From Erysipelothrix sp. (GTDB lineage: Bacteria; Bacillota_I; Bacilli_A; Erysipelotrichales; Erysipelotrichaceae), in the NCBI GenBank assembly GCA_012520695.1, contig JAAYNU010000013.1, forward strand, positions 1 to 5,328: a DNA stretch of 5,328 nucleotides, written 5' to 3'. Of this stretch, positions 1-5,310 are shown one piece after another (position 1 is the first letter of the stretch; each line of letters opens with the position of its first letter). Under the pieces are notes generated by a model. That model was given only the letters and a program-made list of their open reading frames with translations, made no database searches and was not told where the DNA came from. The position numbers and the translations under genes were made by a program.

Positions 1-139
1 CTTTTAATCGTGAAATTTCACGTACTACCGCTTCATTAAGGCCCTGATCAAATTGAACGACTGGTTCAATCGTATCATGGAACCCAAACTGGTAATCTTC
101 GCTGGGTAGGCGTTCTTCATCGCTTATTTTTCCGCTCAT
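1..139 (-). CDS. sufB: SufB, Fe-S cluster assembly scaffold protein (N-terminal fragment, cut by window edge)
   Basis: I translated this by hand as 46 codons from an ATG at 139 running off the left edge. The fragment begins MSGKISDEERLPSEDYQFGF and includes GFHD near residues 18-21 and a VVREISRLK segment at the edge. This matches the family's N-terminal pattern (a YxxGFHD motif followed by an EISRxK helix). SufB is the main scaffold subunit of the cytoplasmic SufBCD complex, where the nascent cluster is assembled; its catalytic C-terminal beta-helix lies outside the window. The start is supported by an AAGGAG Shine-Dalgarno 8 nt upstream and by an ATGA overlap with the sufU stop, which suggests translational coupling. 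Being last in a C-D-S-U-B order is usual for Firmicutes. Identity is confident from N-terminus plus context; the rest of the protein cannot be judged. Confidence 0.93.
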   Translation of the reverse strand, partial: MSGKISDEERLPSEDYQFGFHDTIEPVVQFDQGLNEAVVREISRLK

Positions 140-573
140 TTTTGGGTCTCCTTCTCTAATATTAGGTGTTGGATGCCACGCCACCCTAAAGTAGCACAGC
201 TCACACGGTGGGGTTGTCTTCCCACGTTTTCAAAAGCAATCACTTGGGTCATGCTTTCTTTGTCAAATGGTTCTTGGCGAATCATTTTGAGATAATTATC
301 AATGATTTTATTGGCTTCTTCAATACTCTTTCCAACAAGTTCCTCCGACATCATGGATGTACTCGCAGTTGCGATGGTACATGCTTTGCCGGTGAAACTG
401 ACGGATTCAATTAGGTCATTATTAATCATTGCATAAATCGTAAGATCATCAATACAGGAGTCAGTGCTCATGTGAATTTGATTTCCGTTTTCAAGTTCAT
501 GAAAATTTCTTGGATGTTCATAGTGATCCATGATTAATTGTCTTAAAAACATTGGGTCCTTTAAATAGTCCAT
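136..573 (-). CDS. sufU: SufU, zinc-dependent sulfur transferase of the SUF system
   Basis: A 145-residue protein of the IscU/SufU fold. In Firmicutes SufU accepts persulfide sulfur from the cysteine desulfurase SufS and passes it to SufBCD, using a bound zinc rather than acting as a true scaffold. The zinc ligands expected from the Bacillus subtilis family are all visible: Cys40 and Asp42 in DSCIDD, Cys65 in GKACTIA, and Cys126 in RVSCATLGW. The gap between the second and third cysteines is 61 residues, compared with about 43 in IscU. This insertion is the hallmark of SufU and excludes IscU. Length is normal for the family (about 145-150). The gene starts 9 nt after sufS and ends in an ATGA overlap with sufB. 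Its neighbour SufS is the expected partner. The only mild oddity is a short (4-nt) gap between its strong Shine-Dalgarno and the ATG. Confidence 0.96.
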   Translation of the reverse strand: MDYLKDPMFLRQLIMDHYEHPRNFHELENGNQIHMSTDSCIDDLTIYAMINNDLIESVSFTGKACTIATASTSMMSEELVGKSIEEANKIIDNYLKMIRQEPFDKESMTQVIAFENVGRQPHRVSCATLGWRGIQHLILEKETQK

Positions 574-577
574 GCTG

Positions 578-585
578 CCTCCTTA
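578..585 (-). promoter_or_regulatory. sufU ribosome binding site embedded in the sufS stop codon
   Basis: On the minus strand the sequence reads TAAGGAGG, then CAGC and the sufU ATG. The first three bases are the sufS stop codon, so the Shine-Dalgarno and the stop share bases. Ribosomes ending sufS would sit directly on the sufU initiation site, which favours coupled translation. The match to AAGGAGG is perfect, but the 4-nt spacer is shorter than usual. Confidence 0.8.
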
Positions 586-1794
586 TAAATATAAATCAAT
601 GGTTTGTTCGAGTGTGATTGACGCTACAGCATCAACAAGCCTCTTTGCTTCTTCAAGTGTATTATAGAAATAGAATGATGCGCGTACGCTTTTCTCTTGG
701 TGTAATACACCGTTGAGTAATTTAGCACAGTGTTCCCCTGCCCTTACCGCAATGTCTTTAGATGAGAGATATGCTGCCACATCTTGAGCAAATATTCCGT
801 GAACAGTAAAGGAAACAATACCCATTTCTGCATCCGCATTAAATACTTCAACATGATCCATCTTTGATAGTTCTGTACTTACATACTTTCGAATGGGTTC
901 TGTCATGGCATGGATTGTTTCCATACCTACTTCGTTTAGATAGTCTAGTGCTGCTCCAAATCCAAGAACGCCTTCTATATTCGGTGTTCCGACTTCGAAT
1001 TTAGCAGGTGCTTTTTTATAAACAATATCTCCGCATGAATTAAAGCGAACATTGGATCCGCCGCCACTGAAGTAAACACTCATTTGGTCGAGTAACTCTT
1101 CTTTTCCGTATAAGATCCCAACGCCGGTTGGCCCTAACATCTTATGGGCTGAAAACGAGAAAAAGTCGACATCCAAATCCTTAAGGTCTATTGCCATATG
1201 TCCAACACTTTGTGCGCCATCAACATTAATATAGGCACCGTGTTCATGAACAATTTCAGTCATCGCTTTAATATCGTTGAGGTATCCCAATACATTGGAT
1301 GCATGGTTTACGGATACAATTTTAACGCGTGGATGCATGGCTTTTTTGAGTGACTCTAAACTGAGTCTTCCATCTTGTTCTAGTGGGATGAATTCTATTT
1401 TAGCTTTCGTCTTTTCAGCAATCTCAAACCAAGGAAGAATATTCGATGCGTGTTCTGCTTCATTCAGTAAAACAACATCGCCTTCCTTTAAGATGACTGA
1501 TCCAAAGGATACTGCTACAAGATTAAGGCTGTGTGATGCTCCTGATGTGAAGACAACGCTTGAACTGGGTGCATTTAGAAATTGTGCACATTGAGTTCGA
1601 ACTGCTTCGTAGTTCATCGTTGTTGTATGAGCTAGGTCGTGATCGCCTCTACCTACGTTTGCGCTGAGGTTTTCATAATAATCAACGACGCGATCAATCA
1701 CAATTTGTGGTTTGAGGGTTGTCGCTGCATTATCGAAGTATGCCAGTGTTGGGTGATTGTTTAGAAATGGGAAGTCCTTGCGATCAGCGGACAT
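583..1794 (-). CDS. sufS: SufS, group II cysteine desulfurase (PLP-dependent)
   Basis: From the preferred start this is a 403-residue fold-type I PLP enzyme, normal for SufS. It converts cysteine to alanine and leaves a persulfide on its catalytic cysteine, which it passes to SufU. Visible landmarks are the N-terminal YFDNAATT, His115 (stacks on PLP), Asp192 and Gln195 in NVDGAQ (hold the cofactor), Lys218 in FSFSAHK (Schiff base), and Cys356 in VRAGEHCAKLL (persulfide), with Arg351 and Arg371 nearby for substrate carboxylate binding. Two things differ from the usual family pattern. The active-site loop, commonly GHHCAQP, reads GEHCAKL. The position matching B. subtilis His342, recalled as the residue that swaps onto SufU zinc, is Gln337. 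I chose the ATG at 1794 over one at 1800 because GAAGGTGA lies 7 nt upstream of it but only 1 nt from the other. The gene overlaps the end of sufD by 11 nt. Confidence 0.95.
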   Translation of the reverse strand: MSADRKDFPFLNNHPTLAYFDNAATTLKPQIVIDRVVDYYENLSANVGRGDHDLAHTTTMNYEAVRTQCAQFLNAPSSSVVFTSGASHSLNLVAVSFGSVILKEGDVVLLNEAEHASNILPWFEIAEKTKAKIEFIPLEQDGRLSLESLKKAMHPRVKIVSVNHASNVLGYLNDIKAMTEIVHEHGAYINVDGAQSVGHMAIDLKDLDVDFFSFSAHKMLGPTGVGILYGKEELLDQMSVYFSGGGSNVRFNSCGDIVYKKAPAKFEVGTPNIEGVLGFGAALDYLNEVGMETIHAMTEPIRKYVSTELSKMDHVEVFNADAEMGIVSFTVHGIFAQDVAAYLSSKDIAVRAGEHCAKLLNGVLHQEKSVRASFYFYNTLEEAKRLVDAVASITLEQTIDLYL

Positions 1795-2569
1795 AGTCAT
1801 TCACCTTCTTGTCTATTTCTTCCATTAGTTTTTCTTGAATCTCAATTTGGTCAATCTCTTTGATAACAGGTGCTAGATAGCCCTTGATCATCAGTCTTAA
1901 TGCTTCCAGTTTGGTTAAACCACGTGATTGCAGATAAAAGATGTGTTCATCGTTTGCTTGTCCCACACTTGCGGCATGGGATGCTTCTACATCATTTTCA
2001 TCAATTAATAGTTTAGGGAACACAATACCTTGAGTGTCTTTTCCTAAGTTAAGAATGCGGCTCATTTGGTGTGTTTTAGATCTGATGAATCCCTTCGCAA
2101 TTTTTCCTTCGACATCAAGGCGTAGTTTACCGTTGTCTAAGATGATTGCGTTTGTATTGAGGTTCGCTTCAGTATTTCTTGCTTTGTGATCGGCTTGCAT
2201 GGACCATTGGAGTTCATCAAATGCGAGCACTGCCGCAATAAGTTCTACATTCGCATGGTCGCCAATTAAATGGACCTTTGTATCTTTAGTATGTTTTCCG
2301 GTGCTTAGTTCTCCATAAATAAGGCGTACATCAGCGTGCTCATCCACATTCACGTTCTCTATGATATCTAATGCTCCATCGGAGTGATTAATCCAGAGTA
2401 CTTTCCAGTGGCTGTGCGCCTGTGCATTGATATCGATTGTGATTGCTCCACTTCCCTCAACATTCATCGTAAGAGTACCACTGCTGTTGGGACTGAGTTC
2501 AATCGTTAATGCATCTTTGTCTTTGAACTTTAAATCAAGTTGCGTATCCTTGTCTATTGAGTAGTTCAT
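1784..2569 (-). CDS. sufD: SufD, Fe-S cluster assembly protein, short form
   Basis: A 261-residue SufB/SufD family protein. SufD partners SufB and SufC in the cytoplasmic scaffold complex and is needed for iron acquisition and cluster assembly. The C-terminal signature is clear at about residues 190-235: DVEASHAASVGQ with His198, then FYLQSRG and an EALRLMIKGYL helix, as in SufB/SufD proteins. Residues from about 20 to 185 show the short alternating hydrophobic strands expected of the beta-helix core. The protein is much shorter than the roughly 420-440 residues of E. coli or B. subtilis SufD, and appears to lack most of the N-terminal helical domain. It contains no cysteine. There is no room for a longer N-terminus because sufC lies directly upstream; the start ATG overlaps the sufC stop as ATGA, with AAAGAAG upstream as a modest ribosome binding site. 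A SufB duplicate is unlikely, since sufB is present downstream. Confidence 0.92.
   Translation of the reverse strand: MNYSIDKDTQLDLKFKDKDALTIELSPNSSGTLTMNVEGSGAITIDINAQAHSHWKVLWINHSDGALDIIENVNVDEHADVRLIYGELSTGKHTKDTKVHLIGDHANVELIAAVLAFDELQWSMQADHKARNTEANLNTNAIILDNGKLRLDVEGKIAKGFIRSKTHQMSRILNLGKDTQGIVFPKLLIDENDVEASHAASVGQANDEHIFYLQSRGLTKLEALRLMIKGYLAPVIKEIDQIEIQEKLMEEIDKKVNDYVR
1802..1808 (-). promoter_or_regulatory. sufS ribosome binding site (decides start codon)
   Basis: The minus strand reads GAAGGTG here, inside the last codons of sufD. Two in-frame ATGs follow, separated by one codon. The first, at 1800, is only 1 nt from the site. The second, at 1794, is 7 nt away, which is normal spacing, so it is the better start. 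Confidence 0.6.
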
Positions 2570-3324
2570 TGTGATGCTTCTTTCAGGTGTTCTTCGATCC
2601 AATCATAGCCTTCTTGGTCGATCTTAGTAACAAGTGATGCATCGGAGCTCATGACAATTTTTCCATCAATCATGATATGTGTATGGGTTGGTTTAATGAG
2701 TTCAAAGAACCGTTCGTAATGACTCACAATCATTAATCCGCAGTTCATTGTTTCTAATGACTCTTTGAGTACGTTTGCGACAAGTGCTAGAGCATCAATA
2801 TCGAGTCCTGAGTCAATTTCATCTAACCTAACAAATTGTGGTTTAAGCATCAGCATTTGGAGGATCTCATTGCGTTTCTTTTCTCCGCCACTGAAGCCTT
2901 CGTTAAGGAATCTATGGGCTAAATCTTCTTTCATTTTAAGTTTATCAATGTTCTTTTCTAAATCAGTAACGAATTCAAAAAGGCCTACCGGTGTTTCGCG
3001 GTGAGCGTTCATTGCTGATTTAAGGAAGTCGGCATTGTTGACCCCGGGTACTTCTTGTGGGTATTGCATTCCCAAAAAAAGTCCAAGCTTGCTTCTCTCA
3101 TCTACTTCAAGTTCTAAAACGTCTACATCATCAATAAAGATGCTTCCTTGTGTAACGATGTATCGGGGATGTCCCATGATGGCGGATAGAAGTGTTGACT
3201 TTCCATTTCCATTGGGTCCCATAATCGCATGGATTTCATTCTTTTTGATGTTGAGTGTAACACCTTTTAGGATTTCTTTTCCTTCGATTTCTACATGTAA
3301 ATCAGTGATTTTTAGTTCTTTCAT
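2566..3324 (-). CDS. sufC: SufC, ABC-type ATPase of the SufBCD complex
   Basis: A 252-residue soluble ABC ATPase, the usual length for SufC. ATP-driven dimerisation of SufC within SufBCD reshapes the SufB-SufD interface to allow cluster assembly. Motifs in order are Walker A GPNGNGKST (36-44), Q-loop Gln87 in LGMQYPQEVPG, the SufC-type signature FSGGEKKR (144-151), Walker B ending in Asp168-Glu169, the D-loop SGLD (172-175) and the H-loop His202 in IVSHYERF. FSGGEKKR and EIDSGLDIDAL identify SufC rather than a transporter ATPase. One oddity is Arg166 in the Walker B strand (FVRLDE), where a hydrophobic residue is expected. The start at 3324 has GAGGT 8 nt upstream. It is the first gene of the operon, with a promoter about 20 nt further upstream, and its stop overlaps the sufD start as ATGA. 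Confidence 0.97.
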   Translation of the reverse strand: MKELKITDLHVEIEGKEILKGVTLNIKKNEIHAIMGPNGNGKSTLLSAIMGHPRYIVTQGSIFIDDVDVLELEVDERSKLGLFLGMQYPQEVPGVNNADFLKSAMNAHRETPVGLFEFVTDLEKNIDKLKMKEDLAHRFLNEGFSGGEKKRNEILQMLMLKPQFVRLDEIDSGLDIDALALVANVLKESLETMNCGLMIVSHYERFFELIKPTHTHIMIDGKIVMSSDASLVTKIDQEGYDWIEEHLKEASQ

Positions 3325-3338
3325 CGTATTTTACCTCG

Positions 3339-3364
3339 CATATAACGGTATTATATCATATAAC
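3339..3364. repeat. Direct repeat CATATAAC bracketing the suf -10 box
   Basis: CATATAAC occurs at 3339-3346 and again at 3357-3364, 18 bp start to start. The suf -10 hexamer (3350-3355) lies between the copies, and the predicted start site lies in the first copy. It could be an operator, but the region is AT-rich and an 8-bp repeat could arise by chance. Confidence 0.45.
3350..3358 (-). promoter_or_regulatory. suf operon promoter (extended -10)
   Basis: The minus strand reads TGATATAAT: a perfect TATAAT -10 box (3350-3355) preceded by the TGn extension (3356-3358). At a 17-nt spacing the -35 position (3373-3378) reads AAATTG, a poor match to TTGACA, so the extension probably compensates or an activator is needed. 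Transcription would begin near 3343, giving a 5' leader of about 19 nt before sufC, too short for a riboswitch. Confidence 0.7.
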
Positions 3365-3397
3365 AATCATAGCAATTTCGTCATATTGCAATGATTG
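3364..3397. repeat. 34-bp imperfect inverted repeat between divergent promoters, candidate operator
   Basis: The left arm CAATCATAGCAAT (3364-3376) and right arm ATTGCAATGATTG (3385-3397) are reverse complements with one mismatch in 13, separated by 8 nt. The element contains the rightward -35 box (3386-3391) and the leftward -35 position (3373-3378), placed almost symmetrically. A protein bound here could control both transcripts. The arms do not resemble the Fur or PerR box as I recall them, so the regulator is unknown. It is not a terminator: there is no T-run, the stem is AT-rich, and it lies upstream of both predicted start sites. Confidence 0.65.
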
Positions 3398-3414
3398 ATT
3401 AAATACCCTATAAT
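3386..3414 (+). promoter_or_regulatory. Promoter of the two-gene foldase operon
   Basis: TTGCAA (3386-3391) and a perfect TATAAT (3409-3414) are separated by 17 nt, the ideal sigma-A type spacing. Transcription would start near 3421, about 20 nt before the first ATG. A good ribosome binding site, AGGAGG (3430-3435), follows, 5 nt from the ATG at 3441. Confidence 0.75.
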
Positions 3415-3425
3415 TGTATGGGTAT
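3403..3425. repeat. Small inverted repeat ATACCC-N11-GGGTAT over the rightward -10
   Basis: ATACCC (3403-3408) and GGGTAT (3420-3425) are perfect reverse complements, 11 nt apart. The TATAAT box lies just inside the left arm and the predicted start site lies within the right arm. The position fits a repressor site that blocks polymerase. Six-base arms are short, so chance is possible. Confidence 0.4.
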
Positions 3426-3440
3426 AAATAGGAGGACTTT

Positions 3441-4406
3441 ATGTTAGAAAACCTTAAAAAATATTGGTTTGTCGGGTTAATCGTTCTAGTTATGGTTGTG
3501 GGAACAATCGTATTCAGTAAAGAACAATTGAACTCTGTCTTTAAAGGTAAAAAGGTTGATGGTAAAGATCTCATTTACGAAATTGCTGAAGAAAGCAAAA
3601 ATGCAGATGATTACTATGCAGAAATTATTAAAGATCACGGCGGGAGCGAGGGTTATAAACTCTTCGAACGTTTAGTACTTAATAGTATCGAAACATCAGA
3701 TGAGCTTAAAGAACAAGCTCAAAAAGACGCTGATGAGCATTTAAAATATACTTCGGCGCAAGGAACAGCAAAAGTTAAAGAACTTGAAACTGCTCTTATC
3801 CAAAGTGGTTATTCAGGATTAAAAGAATTAAACGTTTTTTATGAAAACGCAGGTAAAATTCTTCAAATAGAACGTGATTATATTGATGCTAATGGTGGAG
3901 AGGCTTTGGAGTCATACTTCGAAACAAACTCACCTCGTATCGTAAGTCACATCTTAGTTAAAATGGAAGATCCTGAGAATCCAACTGAAGCAGAACAAAA
4001 GCTCTTAGATGAAGCGAAAGCTGCTCTTGCTGATGGTATGGACTTCAAGGATGCTGCTATTAAATTCTCTGATGATGGTTCAGCTACTGAAGGTGGCTTG
4101 ATTGGATTCTTAGATAAGAATTCACAATTTGTTCCTGAATTTATTAAAAATTCTATTTCAACTGAATCAGGTCAACTGAGCGAATGGTTCACCTCACAAT
4201 ACGGTCAACACATTGTACTTGTTGGCGCAACAGATTATGAAACATTAAAATCAGAAGATAAGTTCATTGAAGCAGTTGTTACTTACAACCCAGAATTTAA
4301 ATTCCATGCACTATGGGAAAAAGCACAATCACTTGAAATTGATTTCAAGGATGCTGAGCTTGAGAAACAAATTAAAGAATACATGAAGATTGAGGGTGTT
4401 GAATAA
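3441..4406 (+). CDS. Membrane-anchored parvulin-type peptidyl-prolyl isomerase (PrsA-like foldase)
   Basis: A 321-residue extracytoplasmic folding factor. Residues 1-7 are positively charged and 8-25 form a hydrophobic helix with no lipobox cysteine and no clear signal peptidase site, so the protein is probably held by an uncleaved N-terminal anchor with the rest outside the cell. Residues about 40-160 are charged and helical, like the chaperone lobe of PrsA/SurA proteins. Residues about 164-263 are a parvulin (PpiC) domain: RIVSHILVK with His170, then FSDDGSATEGGLIGFL (209-224), FVPEF (230-234) and YGQHIVLV with His257. Both conserved histidines of the family are kept, so isomerase activity is plausible. 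A tail of about 55 residues follows. The gene is first in a two-gene unit and overlaps the next by 1 nt (TAATG). Its tail and general layout resemble the downstream protein, suggesting a tandem duplication. The true substrate is unknown. Confidence 0.88.
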   Translation: MLENLKKYWFVGLIVLVMVVGTIVFSKEQLNSVFKGKKVDGKDLIYEIAEESKNADDYYAEIIKDHGGSEGYKLFERLVLNSIETSDELKEQAQKDADEHLKYTSAQGTAKVKELETALIQSGYSGLKELNVFYENAGKILQIERDYIDANGGEALESYFETNSPRIVSHILVKMEDPENPTEAEQKLLDEAKAALADGMDFKDAAIKFSDDGSATEGGLIGFLDKNSQFVPEFIKNSISTESGQLSEWFTSQYGQHIVLVGATDYETLKSEDKFIEAVVTYNPEFKFHALWEKAQSLEIDFKDAELEKQIKEYMKIEGVE

Positions 4407-5257
4407 TGAAAAAACTTATGACAGTTCTCGTTTTATTCTTACTCGTTGGATGTTCTGATGCTTATGCAAACACAAGCACTAACGACGTATTATTTGAAGT
4501 TAACGGCGTTGGTGTTACTCAACAAGAACTCTTCACTGCAATGAAGGCTGCTGATTCTGGTAGACTTGCTATTGAAGAAGCACAAAAGATTCTGACTCAA
4601 GATATCACTGATGAAGCAATCGCTGATGAAGCAAATGAATCATTAGCACGCCAAAAGGAAGATCTTGGAGAATTATTTGAAGTTCAACTAAAGGCTGCAG
4701 GTTACTCAGATGAAAACGACTATATGGAACGCAGTATCAAACCTTATGTTCGTTTAAAAACGAAACTTACTTCTTTCTTAACAGAAGACTATGATGACTT
4801 CGCAATTTCATACAAACCGCGTCAACTACAAATTCTTCAAGTCGCTACTCGCGAAAGTGGAACAGAAGCACTTGAAAAATTATCAGCAGGAACTTCATTT
4901 GAAGAAGTTGCTGAAGAATACAAAGAAGGCACAACATATATTGGTGAAGATAAAATACATTTAATGAACGATACAACGATTCCCACAGAAGTTACAAACT
5001 TCGTATTAGAATCAAATGAACCTACACTCAGTGGCTTAATTGAAACAGCTACAGGTGAAGTTAAGTTCTTTATTGTTAAAGTCATCAATCCAGATGTTAC
5101 TGCTATTAAAGATAAAGCAATCGAAGCAGGTCTTGATAACTCAACACTAACGCAAAAATATATCGCTAAGATGTACAAAGATGCAGGCTTCAAAGTTTAC
5201 GATAAAACAATTTACGATATTCTCAGCAAAGATTTCGCTGACTACCTCGCAAATTAA
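4406..5257 (+). CDS. PrsA-like lipoprotein foldase with degenerate parvulin domain
   Basis: A 283-residue probable lipoprotein. Residues 2-15 form a short signal peptide ending in the lipobox LVGC, so Cys16 would be lipidated and the protein tethered to the outer face of the membrane. Residues 28-47 (LFEVNGVGVTQQELFTAMKA) match the N-terminal VNGxxIT..E pattern of PrsA/SurA chaperones, and AAGYSDENDYMERSIKPYVR (97-116) fits the PrsA helical lobe. Residues about 138-227 resemble a parvulin fold, with the pattern ...LSAGTSFEEVAEEY..., but SHIL is replaced by LQIL and the YGxHII histidine by a GEVKFFIVK segment. Both family histidines are missing, so this is probably a chaperone without isomerase activity. 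The start overlaps the upstream stop (TAATG) and has GAGGG about 9 nt before it, consistent with coupled translation. A strong terminator follows. The foldase role is inferred from family resemblance. Confidence 0.82.
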   Translation: MKKLMTVLVLFLLVGCSDAYANTSTNDVLFEVNGVGVTQQELFTAMKAADSGRLAIEEAQKILTQDITDEAIADEANESLARQKEDLGELFEVQLKAAGYSDENDYMERSIKPYVRLKTKLTSFLTEDYDDFAISYKPRQLQILQVATRESGTEALEKLSAGTSFEEVAEEYKEGTTYIGEDKIHLMNDTTIPTEVTNFVLESNEPTLSGLIETATGEVKFFIVKVINPDVTAIKDKAIEAGLDNSTLTQKYIAKMYKDAGFKVYDKTIYDILSKDFADYLAN

Positions 5258-5268
5258 TTAATAAATAG

Positions 5269-5310
5269 AAAATGGTGCCAGTGAGATATTTCTCACTAGC
5301 ACCATTTTTT
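5269..5310 (+). terminator. Intrinsic terminator of the foldase operon
   Basis: It begins 12 nt after the stop codon. The 18-nt left arm (5269-5286, starting AAAATGGTGC and ending GTGAGA) pairs with the right arm (5291-5308) with a single C-A mismatch around a TATT loop, and the transcript ends in six T residues (5305-5310). The four-A start of the left arm gives a weaker T-run on the opposite strand, so it may also stop a convergent transcript from beyond the window. Confidence 0.93.

Noticed and set aside
1277..1594. A 105-codon plus-strand reading frame inside sufS
   Set aside because: It is antisense to the PLP enzyme core and is a codon-usage shadow.
1795..1800. The upstream ATG at 1800 as the sufS start
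   Set aside because: The ribosome binding site is only 1 nt away from it but 7 nt from the ATG at 1794. The difference is two residues and is not certain.
2567..2602. A longer sufD beginning with TTG at 2602, adding 11 residues
   Set aside because: It would lie deep inside sufC, uses a rare start and lacks a good ribosome binding site. The ATG at 2569 makes an ATGA overlap with the sufC stop and fits the family start better.
2765..3394. Two plus-strand reading frames antisense to sufC
   Set aside because: They are shadows of a strongly conserved ATPase gene; their serine-rich translations are low complexity and match nothing recognisable.
3364..3397. Reading the 34-bp palindrome as a Fur or PerR box
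   Set aside because: The arms lack the TGATAAT or TTATAAT cores I recall for these boxes, and the 8-nt spacer is too long for them.
3364..3397. Reading the same palindrome as a terminator or attenuator
   Set aside because: It lies upstream of both predicted transcription starts, its stem is AT-rich, and no T-run follows.
3325..3440. A riboswitch or leader RNA ahead of either operon
   Set aside because: The predicted leaders are only about 20 nt, too short for a structured aptamer.
3356..3574. A 72-codon minus-strand reading frame across the divergent promoter region
   Set aside because: It runs antisense to the first foldase gene and through both promoters, with no ribosome binding site or recognisable protein pattern.
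4837..5193. A 118-codon minus-strand reading frame antisense to the lipoprotein gene
   Set aside because: The opposite frame encodes a coherent lipoprotein with signal peptide and terminator; this one has no promoter, ribosome binding site or recognisable motif.
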